Source of the DNA: a bacterium
Lineage (GTDB): Bacteria; Verrucomicrobiota; Verrucomicrobiia; Verrucomicrobiales; Akkermansiaceae
Assembly: GCA_018222765.1 (NCBI GenBank)
Contig: JAAEZT010000001.1
Location: 269,462-333,461 of the forward strand
Direction of reading: 5' to 3'
Length of the DNA: 64,000 nt
The notes under the pieces are model-generated. The model did no database searches and was not told the origin of the DNA. It worked only from the letters and a program-made list of their open reading frames with translations. The translations under genes and the position numbers were made by a program. This document shows, one piece after another, positions 8,635-16,255 of this stretch; position 1 is the stretch's first letter; each line of letters opens with the position of its first letter.

Positions 8635-9331
8635 CCTTCTCGAGCTTGGCCAATTCCTTCTTCAACACCGCGCCGACGCGATGCTTGGCAAGGTATACCT
8701 GAGCCATGCTGACTCCAAGGTGATCCTGAACTTTTTTCGCGTCCCACTGCTTAATTACATAGTAATCAAAAATCTGATACTGTTTCGGCGAGACTTGGGC
8801 CTTCACCTTGGTGAGAGCCATGTCTGCAATATTCTTCTGCCACTCCACGCTCCACATCCGCTCGAGAAGATCTCCCTTGGGATCCTCAAATCGATCAATA
8901 ATCGCGGTCTTGCGGTCGTCCTCCCATCCCCCTCCGGGCATTGCGGTATCCTTCTTTCGCTTTCGAAACTGATCGTTGATGCGCCAGCGCGTCATGTTCA
9001 TGAGCCAAGTCTTGAAGGAACCCTGTTTGGGATCATAGAGATTCTTCTTACTCTGCTTGGCAATAGAGAGAATCGTCTCCTGCACCACATCAAAGGCCTC
9101 GTCCTGACGCAATCCGGCTTTGATTCCCACCGAGTAAATGAGCTTCCAGTAGGTTTGATAAAATTCTTCCCACGTCCGCTGATCCTCCCAATTCTCCAGG
9201 CGCGCAATCAGGCTCTTGCGGGTCTTGGCGTAACCGGAAGTCATATCCACTTCCCTGCTCTTCTTCGCTGCTTTTTTAGTCGCTTTCTTCGCCACTTTTT
9301 TCGCTGCTTTCTTGGTCGGTTTGCCAGCCAT
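8612..9331 (-). CDS. ECF-like RNA polymerase sigma factor with histone H1-like N-terminal tail
   Basis: A 239-residue sigma-70 family protein of the ECF type found with kinases in PVC bacteria. Sigma region 2 spans about residues 45-125: WEEFYQTYWKLIYSVGIKAGLRQDEAFDVVQETILSIAK and FKTWLMNMTRWRINDQFRKRKKD. Region 4 (about 175-225) is SPKQYQIFDYYVIKQWDAKKVQDHLGVSMAQVYLAKHRV, a helix-turn-helix. Residues 3-24 are a lysine/alanine tail (KPTKKAAKKVAKKATKKAAKK) like histone H1 or HctB-type proteins. A second possible start, ATG 9244 (MTSGYAKTRKSLIARL), has an AGGGAAG Shine-Dalgarno sequence, while ATG 9331 has none and sits 7 bases after TATAGT, so it may be leaderless. Its stop overlaps the kinase start. 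Confidence 0.88.
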   Translation of the reverse strand: MAGKPTKKAAKKVAKKATKKAAKKSREVDMTSGYAKTRKSLIARLENWEDQRTWEEFYQTYWKLIYSVGIKAGLRQDEAFDVVQETILSIAKQSKKNLYDPKQGSFKTWLMNMTRWRINDQFRKRKKDTAMPGGGWEDDRKTAIIDRFEDPKGDLLERMWSVEWQKNIADMALTKVKAQVSPKQYQIFDYYVIKQWDAKKVQDHLGVSMAQVYLAKHRVGAVLKKELAKLEKDAKKDQA

Positions 9332-9445
9332 TGGGGGAACTATAGGCGAGTCCGAGCAAGGCGAAAGTCTTTCCTCTCTCTTAAATATCTCAAAAAGAGT
9401 GCAAGATTTGTAAATTGTTGGACTGAGCTGCTTTGCGCGTCGGGA

Positions 9446-9916
9446 TTAGTCGGACAAGTCCCCAAAAACATGCGCAATTAGCCCTTCCAGTTGGCTTTGA
9501 TCCACTTCATCGAAGTTTCCCAAAACCTCAGAATCAACGTCCAGAACCGCGATCAGCCGCCCTTCGGCATTTTTTACCGGAATGACAATTTCACTCTGCG
9601 ATCGGGCATCACAGGCAATATGCCCCGGAAATTCATGCACATCCCGCACGATCTGGGTTTCTCCGGTCTCCGCTGCCGTGCCACAAACGCCTCGTCCCAA
9701 GGCAATCCGCAAACATCCCACCGAACCCTGATAAGGACCGATCACGAGCTCTTCACCAACCACCCGGTAAAATCCCGTCCAGAAAAAGCCCGCCATTTCC
9801 GAGTGCAATACCCCGATTACCGAGGCCATCAAAGCAATCTCGTCCGTCTCCCCCTCACAGAGCACCCGCACCTTCTCTCGACACCGCTCGTAAGACGCTA
9901 ATTTCTCCGCGTTCAT
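9446..9916 (-). CDS. msrC: Free methionine-(R)-sulfoxide reductase (GAF domain, fRMsr type)
   Basis: A single GAF-domain protein of 156 residues that reduces free methionine-R-sulfoxide with a thioredoxin-recycled cysteine system. The family signature is almost complete: GFYRV...LVIGPYQGSVGCLRIALGRGVCGTAAETGETQIVRDVHEFPGHIACDARSQSEIVIPV. All three catalytic/resolving cysteines are present (GSVGC, RGVCG, HIACD). It is divergent from dnaX with a 64-base gap to the chosen dnaX start. It sits upstream of the sigma factor on the same strand but with 114 bases between, so co-transcription is not certain. Confidence 0.92.
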   Translation of the reverse strand: MNAEKLASYERCREKVRVLCEGETDEIALMASVIGVLHSEMAGFFWTGFYRVVGEELVIGPYQGSVGCLRIALGRGVCGTAAETGETQIVRDVHEFPGHIACDARSQSEIVIPVKNAEGRLIAVLDVDSEVLGNFDEVDQSQLEGLIAHVFGDLSD

Positions 9917-9980
9917 GGGCCAGAAGCTATTTCCAAAACTCTGTCATGACAAACTCTCATTCCTCTCTACACTCGTCCGC

Positions 9981-11429
9981 GTGAGCTATCAGGTCTTTGC
10001 ACGAAAATACCGTCCCCGCACCTTCGACGACGTCCTCGGACAGGATCACGTTGTCCAAACCCTGCGTAATGCCATCGAGCAAGAACGTCTTGCACACGCT
10101 TACCTCTTCGTCGGCCCCCGCGGCACCGGAAAAACATCCACCGCCCGAATTCTCTCGAAAGCCCTCAATGCCCAAGGCGGACCCAGTATCGAATTCGACC
10201 CCGAAGACCCTCTCTCGATTGAAATCGCCGAAGGCCGTTCTCTCGACGTCCTCGAAATCGATGGAGCCTCCAACAACGGCGTCGAGCAAGTGCGCGCCCT
10301 CCGTGAAACCGCCGCCTTCGCCCCCGCCAGCGCCCGCTTCAAGATCTACTACATCGATGAGGTTCACATGCTCTCGAACGCCGCCTTCAACGCCCTCCTC
10401 AAGACCCTTGAAGAACCGCCGGAGCACGTAAAGTTCATCTTCGCCACCACCGAGCCCAACAAGATTCTCCCTACCATCATCTCGCGTTGTCAACGCTTCG
10501 ATCTCCGCCCTATTCCCACCGACATCATCTCGGCACACCTGCAACACATCGCGCAGGAAGAAGGAGTTAAACTTGACGACTCCGCCGCCTGGGCCATCGC
10601 AAAAGGAGCGGACGGCGGCATGCGCGACGCCCAATCGATGCTCGACCAACTCGTCGCCTTTTGCGGAAACGAAATCACCGAAGCCAACGTTCTCGACGTC
10701 TTTGGTTTCACCTCCCGCGAAACCGTTGCCGAACTCCTCCAAGCCATTCTCGAAAAGCAACCAGCGAGCACCCTCAAAGTTATCAACGAACAATTCGAAG
10801 GCGGCAAGGACCTTTCCCAACTCCTCGGCGAAATCGTCGGAGCTATCCGCGCGCTCGTTGTGGCCAAGCTCGACCCTTCCGCCGGACGCGAAGGGTTTCC
10901 CGAAGCGCTCTGGACCGATCTCACCAAAGCCGGCGATTCCTATAAACCTGATCGTCTCCTCGCCATCATCGATACCTTTTCCGAAGCCGAGAGCCGCATG
11001 AAGTGGGCGACTAACAAACGTCTTCATCTCGAAATCGCTTCGCTTAAATCCATTCAAAACCTTCAGGAAATCAGACTGAGCGACGTCATCACCGCAATGG
11101 GCAAGGCAAACCCCGCCGAACTCGCCGGCGCAGTCCCTGCAGCGACAGCCAAGGCCAACCCAACTCCCGAAACAGCTGCACCCGAATCCACAGTTCCCAT
11201 GTCCGAGCCTGAACCCGCGCCGAGCGGAGGCTCCGTCATCGACAACCTCATCGCCAGCGCGCCCGACGAAGCGATCGAGCCCGAACCCGTTCGCCTCAAC
11301 CCCGGGCCCGCAGCGGCCGCAGCGGAAGAAAAATCTCCTGAGGAACCTGAAGTCCCCGAGAGCGATTTTCACGACGATCCCCTCATCAAAGAAGCCCTCA
11401 AGATTTTTAAAGGACGTCTGATTTCCTAA
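9981..11429 (+). CDS. dnaX: DNA polymerase III subunit gamma/tau DnaX
   Basis: DnaX is the clamp-loader ATPase. The start GTG 9981 gives MSYQVFARKYRPRTFDDVLGQ, the normal family start; the track's 9915 ATG adds 22 unlike residues. Walker A is GPRGTGKTSTARILSK, Walker B/DExx is YYIDEVHMLS, the sensor 1 region is FIFATTEPNKILPTIISRCQRF, and domain III follows. The usual four-cysteine zinc module between Walker A and EID(A/G)ASN is replaced by ALNAQGGPSIEFDPEDPLSIEIAEGRSLDVLEIDG, with no cysteine at all. The C-terminus (after about residue 370) is Ala/Pro/Glu-rich and low in complexity, as in tau linkers. Length 482, shorter than E. coli tau. Confidence 0.95.
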   Translation: MSYQVFARKYRPRTFDDVLGQDHVVQTLRNAIEQERLAHAYLFVGPRGTGKTSTARILSKALNAQGGPSIEFDPEDPLSIEIAEGRSLDVLEIDGASNNGVEQVRALRETAAFAPASARFKIYYIDEVHMLSNAAFNALLKTLEEPPEHVKFIFATTEPNKILPTIISRCQRFDLRPIPTDIISAHLQHIAQEEGVKLDDSAAWAIAKGADGGMRDAQSMLDQLVAFCGNEITEANVLDVFGFTSRETVAELLQAILEKQPASTLKVINEQFEGGKDLSQLLGEIVGAIRALVVAKLDPSAGREGFPEALWTDLTKAGDSYKPDRLLAIIDTFSEAESRMKWATNKRLHLEIASLKSIQNLQEIRLSDVITAMGKANPAELAGAVPAATAKANPTPETAAPESTVPMSEPEPAPSGGSVIDNLIASAPDEAIEPEPVRLNPGPAAAAAEEKSPEEPEVPESDFHDDPLIKEALKIFKGRLIS

Positions 11430-11439
11430 ACCCGGTTTC

Positions 11440-12444
11440 ATGAGCATTCGGCGACTGCGGACCCTATTCCCGGCAGGCCTGCTCCTGGCCTCCATCGGAC
11501 TCCATTTCGTCACGATGGTCCTCTACACCAGAATGCCGACCTCCTTCGCGGCCTTCACCACCTTCCCTATTTGGGTTTGGGGAATTGTCGGTCTCCTCGC
11601 TTCTTGCTCCACTTTCCTCTTATTCCGCACGCGCTTCTCGATGCTCGTCACCTGCATCTGGACTTTTACCATTTTCTTCATGGCCGATGAGGCGAAGGCC
11701 CTAGGACGCTTCTCCGCACCGACCATTGAAAAAGGCCCCGCCGGCACTCACCACGAAAGCCCGGTCCTTCGTGTCATCACCCTGAATTGCGCCCTCCGCA
11801 CCGATCCCTACGAAGCAGTCAAAGACTACCACCCGGACGTCATTTTCCTTCAGGAGGTAACCCACGCCTACATTTTAAAACGCCTCATCGACCAACTCTA
11901 CCAGGGCCAAGGCGACTATCGCTACGATCGGCGAAGATCCTGCGGCATCATCGTGAGAGGAAAAATCAAATCCTCCCTCCTCGTCCCTGAATACCGAAGC
12001 CAACTCGTCACCGTCGAGACGAGCTCGGGAAGGCACCTCGAACTCCTCAACGTTCACCTGCAGCAAGCCACCACCAATCTTCGTCTTTGGAAGCGCAGTT
12101 GCTGGCACCAACACTCTAACAACCGCCGGCAACGTCTCGTAGAACTCCATTACGCCCTGGAAACCCTCAAACAAAAGACCGCCTTTCCCCGCCTCCCTGC
12201 CATCGTCGCGGGCGACTTCAACGCTTCGGCCAACGACCCGGTTTACGAACTCCTCAGGCCGGAATTCATCGACGCCTTTTCAACTGTCGGAACCGGTTGG
12301 GGGAATACTTATCATCGCTCGCTCCCTCTCCTCCGCATCGACCGCATCTACAGCTCAGCTGAACTCATTCCTCTCCGCTCCCGCGCGATCAAGCTCCCCC
12401 TTTCCGACCACCGCATGGTCGTGGCGGATTACATCTTCCGGTAA
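11440..12444 (+). CDS. Membrane-anchored endonuclease/exonuclease/phosphatase (EEP) family protein
   Basis: A 334-residue protein with three predicted N-terminal membrane helices (about residues 9-30, 40-62 and 68-85) followed by an EEP catalytic domain. EEP motifs: LRVITLNCALR (metal-binding Asn), DVIFLQEV (catalytic Glu), ELLNVHL, VAGDFNASAND (Asp-Asn) and LPLSDHRMVVADY (terminal Asp-His pair). Bacterial proteins of this shape are often called YafD-like; substrate is unknown and may be nucleic acid or phospholipid headgroup. It follows dnaX by 10 bases and is probably co-transcribed. Confidence 0.85.
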   Translation: MSIRRLRTLFPAGLLLASIGLHFVTMVLYTRMPTSFAAFTTFPIWVWGIVGLLASCSTFLLFRTRFSMLVTCIWTFTIFFMADEAKALGRFSAPTIEKGPAGTHHESPVLRVITLNCALRTDPYEAVKDYHPDVIFLQEVTHAYILKRLIDQLYQGQGDYRYDRRRSCGIIVRGKIKSSLLVPEYRSQLVTVETSSGRHLELLNVHLQQATTNLRLWKRSCWHQHSNNRRQRLVELHYALETLKQKTAFPRLPAIVAGDFNASANDPVYELLRPEFIDAFSTVGTGWGNTYHRSLPLLRIDRIYSSAELIPLRSRAIKLPLSDHRMVVADYIFR

Positions 12445-12447
12445 CGA

Positions 12448-12765
12448 CTACTCCAACTTAAAATCGGTATTCGGACGCCGTTTCCGCACCGAAGCCCGTC
12501 CCCCATTTGCTTTCCGGATCGGCTCAAAAATATGATCCGCCCCCGTGACCTTGATTTCCGAAATTATCGCCATCAACTCTCCTAGCCGCCCCTTCGGCCA
12601 CCCCCGCTCTATAAACCAACCGAAATACTCCGGCGGGAGATCAATTAAAGGCACTCCACGCGGGGGATAATCCTTCGGACCATACTTCCCAAATGGCATG
12701 TGGGCCTCCGCAATCTCATTGAGCAGGTTTCGAAAGTCTTCGCGGTCAATCTCAGTAAAATCCAT
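12448..12765 (-). CDS. DUF3820-like small protein
   Basis: About 105 residues from ATG 12765, which has a GAGAAAG-type ribosome site; the track's TTG 12843 would run into the divergent BI-1 gene. The core MPFGKYGPKDYPPRGVPLIDLPPEYFGWFIERGWPKGRLGELMAII fits the DUF3820 pattern (MPFGKYKG...LxDLPxxYLxWF...GxPxGxLG), which also occurs as a C-terminal module of exodeoxyribonuclease-like proteins. A basic tail follows (ASVRKRRPNTDFKLE). Role unknown, possibly nucleic-acid related by association. Confidence 0.72.
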   Translation of the reverse strand: MDFTEIDREDFRNLLNEIAEAHMPFGKYGPKDYPPRGVPLIDLPPEYFGWFIERGWPKGRLGELMAIISEIKVTGADHIFEPIRKANGGRASVRKRRPNTDFKLE

Positions 12766-12829
12766 TACTTTCTCTATTCTTGCGTCCGCAGGATTTTCTA
12801 CTAAGCTCCATTCAAAACCAAATAAATTT

Positions 12830-13546
12830 ATGGAAACAGTCAACCCATACGCCAGTCCATACTCCGTGGCCCAGTCCCCGGAAAATGTCCGTACTACCTT
12901 TTATCAGAAAACCTACCTCCACCTTGCCGGAGCGATCGCAGTTTTTATTTTCCTCGAACTGGCTCTCTTCAGCATTCCCGGAATCGAGACCAAAGTCCTC
13001 GGGATGATGACCGGATTCAATTGGCTCATCGTTCTCGGCCTCTTTATGGTCGCCTCGTGGGTGGCCAACAAATGGGCAATGTCCGATACCAGCAGCGGCA
13101 TGCAATATGCCGGACTCGGACTCTACCTCATTGCTGAAGCCATCATCTTCCTTCCCCTTTTGGTCATCGCGGCCTACTACACCGGACAGGATGGTCTTAT
13201 CGGACAAGCTGGCATCATTACCGCGGGCCTCTTTGCCGGACTCACCTTCGTGGCCTTCACAACCAAAAAAGATTTCTCCTTCCTCGGAGGAATGCTGAAA
13301 GTGGCTTTCTTTGTAGCCCTGGGCTTGATAGTCGCTTCGATCTTCATGGGCTTTAATCTCGGCCTCTGGTTTTCAGGAGCGATGGTCCTCGTCGCCGGAG
13401 GTTCCATCCTCTACCAGACAAGTAATATCATTCACCACTACCGTCCCGATCAGCACGTTGCGGCGTCTCTTGGTCTTTTTGCGAGCGTCGCCCTCCTGTT
13501 CTGGTATGTCCTGCAGATTCTCATTTCGCTTTCAAACAACGACTAA
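12830..13546 (+). CDS. Bax inhibitor-1 (BI-1/YccA) family membrane protein, diverged
   Basis: A 238-residue protein with seven likely membrane helices. The start is METVNPYASPYSVAQ at ATG 12830 (the track's 12698 is too long). The pattern YLHLAGAIAVFIFLELALF, ANKWAM, GLTFVAFTTKKDFSFLGG and AGGSILYQTSNIIHHY is that of BI-1/YccA proteins (compare YDTQRI). The Asp pair that senses pH and gates calcium in BsYetJ is not kept: YDT is YQT and the last-helix Asp is replaced (GLFASVALLFWY). A calcium-leak role therefore cannot be assumed. A strong terminator follows, so it is a single-gene transcript. Confidence 0.83.
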   Translation: METVNPYASPYSVAQSPENVRTTFYQKTYLHLAGAIAVFIFLELALFSIPGIETKVLGMMTGFNWLIVLGLFMVASWVANKWAMSDTSSGMQYAGLGLYLIAEAIIFLPLLVIAAYYTGQDGLIGQAGIITAGLFAGLTFVAFTTKKDFSFLGGMLKVAFFVALGLIVASIFMGFNLGLWFSGAMVLVAGGSILYQTSNIIHHYRPDQHVAASLGLFASVALLFWYVLQILISLSNND

Positions 13547-13565
13547 TCCACAACACCTTTTCCCC

Positions 13566-13598
13566 AAAGCCCGCTGATCGTCATCAGCGGGCTTTCTT
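13566..13598 (+). terminator. Rho-independent terminator of the BI-1-like gene
   Basis: A 13-bp perfect stem, AAAGCCCGCTGAT with ATCAGCGGGCTTT, loop CGTC, followed by CTT. The long GC-rich stem makes it strong even with a short T-run. Confidence 0.88.
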
Positions 13599-13657
13599 GT
13601 CTAAAGATCTTCCTTTTGACAAGCCTCCCACCTGCTCCTACAATTCAGCCCACATCT

Positions 13658-14353
13658 ATGAACACCACGAATATTCTCCTTGGCACCACCTCCCTGCTCT
13701 TGGTCGTGGCCTTCGCACTTTCCTTTGGGGATTTTAACAAAAACCGCAACAGCGCCTCCGCAAACAAGGAGTATGAGGAGATCCGCGCCGAACTCGCGGC
13801 TCAGAAAGCCCTCTTCGATAAAATGCAGCTGGAAAACCTCCGCAGCAGTGCAATCAAAAATCCCGCCCCGGCTCCAATCGCTTCCCCCCCCGCACAGACC
13901 GATACCGCGCCTCTTAGTGAGGATCTCAAGAGCAAACTGGAAGCCGAGATCGCCAAGCTCAAAGACGAAAAGGACAAAGCCGAGCTCAAAGCTGAAACAA
14001 ACGAAAAGGAAACTCTTGTTCTGATGCGCGAAAAAACCAAGGCCGCCCAGCGGCAGGAACGCGACGCCCAACGGGTCACCAATGCCCTCCTCATGGGTAA
14101 CGTGAGCGCCTTCAAAAAAGACTGGGCCTGGCTCAGCTTTTCTCCCACCGACAGCGCCAATTTCCAACCTGGACAAGAATTGGGCATTCGCCGTAACAGC
14201 GGTATCCTCGGTCGCATCACCATCGACCGCTTAGAAGGCGACCAATATGTTGCCAACGTTAAAGAAAACGCCTACGCCGGAGGTATCCCCGACATTGTCG
14301 AAGGAGACGAAATCATCGTCATTCCTCCCTTCTATGGTGTGAACGGAGAATAA
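13658..14353 (+). CDS. Membrane-anchored coiled-coil protein, lineage-specific
   Basis: A 231-residue protein of unknown function. From ATG 13658 it has an N-terminal membrane anchor (ILLGTTSLLLVVAFALSFG), then two charged helical stretches likely to form coiled coils (EIRAELAAQKALFDKMQLENL; LKSKLEAEIAKLKDEKDKAELKAETNEKETLVLMREK), separated by a Pro/Ala linker. The C-terminal 70 residues (FKKDWAWLSFSPTDSANFQPGQELGIRRNSGILGRITIDRLEGDQYVANV) look like a small beta-barrel domain. It is probably periplasmic and may oligomerise. The preceding terminator and 110-base gap give it its own promoter. Confidence 0.72.
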   Translation: MNTTNILLGTTSLLLVVAFALSFGDFNKNRNSASANKEYEEIRAELAAQKALFDKMQLENLRSSAIKNPAPAPIASPPAQTDTAPLSEDLKSKLEAEIAKLKDEKDKAELKAETNEKETLVLMREKTKAAQRQERDAQRVTNALLMGNVSAFKKDWAWLSFSPTDSANFQPGQELGIRRNSGILGRITIDRLEGDQYVANVKENAYAGGIPDIVEGDEIIVIPPFYGVNGE

Positions 14354-14394
14354 GCTTTTCCGCCCGCACAAATAAATTGATACTCAGGCCGCTA

Positions 14395-14469
14395 GCCCCC
14401 GTAGTTCAACGGATAGAACAAGGGTTTCCTAAACCTTAGATGTAGGTTCGATTCCTGCCGGGGGCGCCA
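14395..14469 (+). tRNA. tRNA-Arg, anticodon CCT
   Basis: A full cloverleaf can be drawn: acceptor GCCCCCG pairs with CGGGGGC, D-stem GTTC/GAAC, anticodon stem AGGGT/ACCTT with loop TTCCTAA (anticodon CCT), T-stem GTAGG/CCTGC with loop TTCGATT, discriminator G and an encoded CCA. It reads AGG codons. It lies between the coiled-coil gene and nagA, 11 bases before the nagA start. Confidence 0.95.
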
Positions 14470-14480
14470 ACGCCCTGCCC

Positions 14481-15404
14481 ATGAAGAGTCTTTTCGATAT
14501 TCAGATCAACGGATTCGCGGGAGTCGATTTTCAGGCTGACCAACTCAGCATCGAGGAAATGCACCAAGCCGTCGATGGCTTGTCCAAGCACCAAACCCTT
14601 CGCTTTTTCCCCACCCTCATCACCGATTCTCTGGAATCGCTTGGGCGCAAATTTGCGCGCTTGGAATCATTCCGAAGCCAGGACCAGAAGCTCGCCGAGG
14701 CCATGTGCGGCTACCATCTGGAAGGCCCCTGGCTTTCTACCAAACCAGGATATCGCGGGGCGCATGATGCCCAATGGATGGGACCACCCGATCTGGATTC
14801 CTTCCAACGCCTTCAAGAAGCCGCCGGTGGCAATATCCGCTTGGTCACTCTCGCTCCCGAACTTCCCGGCTCGGAAAATTTTATTCGCGTCCTCGTCGAT
14901 TCTGGAACCGAAATTTCTCTGGGACACACTGCGGCCCCAGACGATGACATCAGCCGCGCCATCGATGCCGGAGCGCGGTTCTGCACCCACCTCGGCAATG
15001 GTGTTCCCAACGAACTTCATCGCCACAACAATGTCATTCAACGCCTCCTCGCCCGCGACGAACTCTTTGCCTTCTTCATCCCCGATGGCATTCACCTTCC
15101 TCCCCCGGTGCTCAGAAATCTCGTCCGGGCCAAACCCAAGTGCAAAGCCCTCTTCACCACCGACGCCCTGTCCGCCGCCGGAGCAGCTCCGGGACAATAC
15201 GCTCTCGGAAAACTCATAATGGAAGTCGGCGAAGATCGCATCGTCCGAATGCCCGGGGCCAAAAACTTTGCAGGCTCAGCACTCGCTCCGGACCAAGGTG
15301 TTACTCACCTCGAAAATTGGCTGGGCTGGCCGCCTAATAAAGCCCGCGCTTCCTTCTCGACCAACATCGCCGAGCTCTTCAGATTAGACCTACCAAAACT
15401 CTAA
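14481..15404 (+). CDS. nagA: N-acetylglucosamine-6-phosphate deacetylase NagA
   Basis: NagA removes the acetyl group from GlcNAc-6-P in amino-sugar catabolism and cell-wall recycling. It is an amidohydrolase: YHLEGPWLS (metal Glu), SLGHTAAPDDD and CTHLGNGVPNEL (metal His residues), and LFTTDALSAAG (catalytic Asp). DIQINGFAGVDFQ is the usual lead into the barrel. At 307 residues it is shorter than the common 380, because the N-terminal part of the beta-sandwich domain is missing. It is followed 12 bases later by the matching deaminase gene nagB, which supports the assignment. Confidence 0.92.
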   Translation: MKSLFDIQINGFAGVDFQADQLSIEEMHQAVDGLSKHQTLRFFPTLITDSLESLGRKFARLESFRSQDQKLAEAMCGYHLEGPWLSTKPGYRGAHDAQWMGPPDLDSFQRLQEAAGGNIRLVTLAPELPGSENFIRVLVDSGTEISLGHTAAPDDDISRAIDAGARFCTHLGNGVPNELHRHNNVIQRLLARDELFAFFIPDGIHLPPPVLRNLVRAKPKCKALFTTDALSAAGAAPGQYALGKLIMEVGEDRIVRMPGAKNFAGSALAPDQGVTHLENWLGWPPNKARASFSTNIAELFRLDLPKL

Positions 15405-15416
15405 CAACTCGCCGCC

Positions 15417-16178
15417 GTGAAAAAGACCTTCGACCAACTTGAGACCATCGTTCATCCCAACCGCGCCGCAATGGGTGCCTCCGCCGGCCACGCTGCCGCC
15501 AAGATCCTCCGCGACGTCCTTTTCCTGAGCGGCGCAGCCCGCATCATCGTAGCCAGCGCTCCTTCCCAGGATGAAACCTTGGCGCAGCTTGCCCAAGAAC
15601 CGCGAATCGATTGGAGCAAAGTCACCGTCTTCCACATGGATGAATACGTCGGCCTCAGTGACTCACACCCTGCATCCTTCCGAGCCTATCAAAAGGAACA
15701 CTTTCTCTCCAAAGTCACCCCGAAAGCCTTCCACGGCATTCGAGCAGAGGCCGCTGACCTCGAAGCCGAGGTCGCCCGCTACACCGCTCTCATAAACGAA
15801 AGCCCCATCGATCTCGTCTGCATGGGCATCGGCGAAAACGGACATATCGCCTTCAACGATCCCCCCGTTGCAGACTTCAAAGATCCGCATACCATCAAGG
15901 TGGTCGAGCTCGACGAAGCGTGCCGCCAACAACAAGTCAACGACGGCTGCTTTCCTGACTTCGACTCCGTCCCCACCCACGCTCTCAGCCTCACCTGCCC
16001 CGCCTTGATGTCTGGAAAACACCTCATCATTACTGTCCCCGGAAAGCTCAAAGCAAATGCCATCAAGGAGACCCTCACCGGCCCCATCAATACCACTTGC
16101 CCGGCCAGCATCCTGCGGACTCATCCCGACGCGGAACTCCATCTCGATGCCGACTCCTACCAATTGGTCGGCGCATAA
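15417..16178 (+). CDS. nagB: Glucosamine-6-phosphate deaminase NagB
   Basis: NagB turns GlcN-6-P into fructose-6-P and ammonia, the step after NagA. The family marks are FHMDEYVGLSDSHPASFR (catalytic Asp region), MGIGENGHIAFNDPP (catalytic His-Glu region) and the C-terminal HLIITVPGKLKANAIKETLTGPINTTCPASILRTHPD. The 253-residue length fits. The start is GTG 15417. With nagA it forms a two-gene catabolic unit; a 77-base gap with a palindrome separates it from ftsY. Confidence 0.93.
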   Translation: MKKTFDQLETIVHPNRAAMGASAGHAAAKILRDVLFLSGAARIIVASAPSQDETLAQLAQEPRIDWSKVTVFHMDEYVGLSDSHPASFRAYQKEHFLSKVTPKAFHGIRAEAADLEAEVARYTALINESPIDLVCMGIGENGHIAFNDPPVADFKDPHTIKVVELDEACRQQQVNDGCFPDFDSVPTHALSLTCPALMSGKHLIITVPGKLKANAIKETLTGPINTTCPASILRTHPDAELHLDADSYQLVGA

Positions 16179-16209
16179 AATCCCCGGGGCACCTTTGCCT
16201 TTGCCAAAC

Positions 16210-16223
16210 AGGGAAATTTCCCT
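16210..16223. promoter_or_regulatory. 14-bp palindrome upstream of ftsY
   Basis: AGGGAAATTTCCCT is a perfect palindrome 32 bases before the ftsY start and downstream of nagB. A dimeric repressor site is possible; it has no T-run and is too short for a firm terminator call. Confidence 0.35.
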
Positions 16224-16255
16224 AGCTTGACGCCCTTCCCGCAGGGAACCTTATC

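Noticed and set aside
8603-9481. 292-residue plus-strand ORF across the sigma factor
   Set aside because: Antisense shadow; the minus-strand product has clear sigma region 2 and 4 motifs.
9957-11513. 518-residue ORF on the minus strand across dnaX
   Set aside because: Frame shadow of dnaX: repeated Gly/Glu/Asp-rich sequence from GC-rich third positions, no family motif, no ribosome site.
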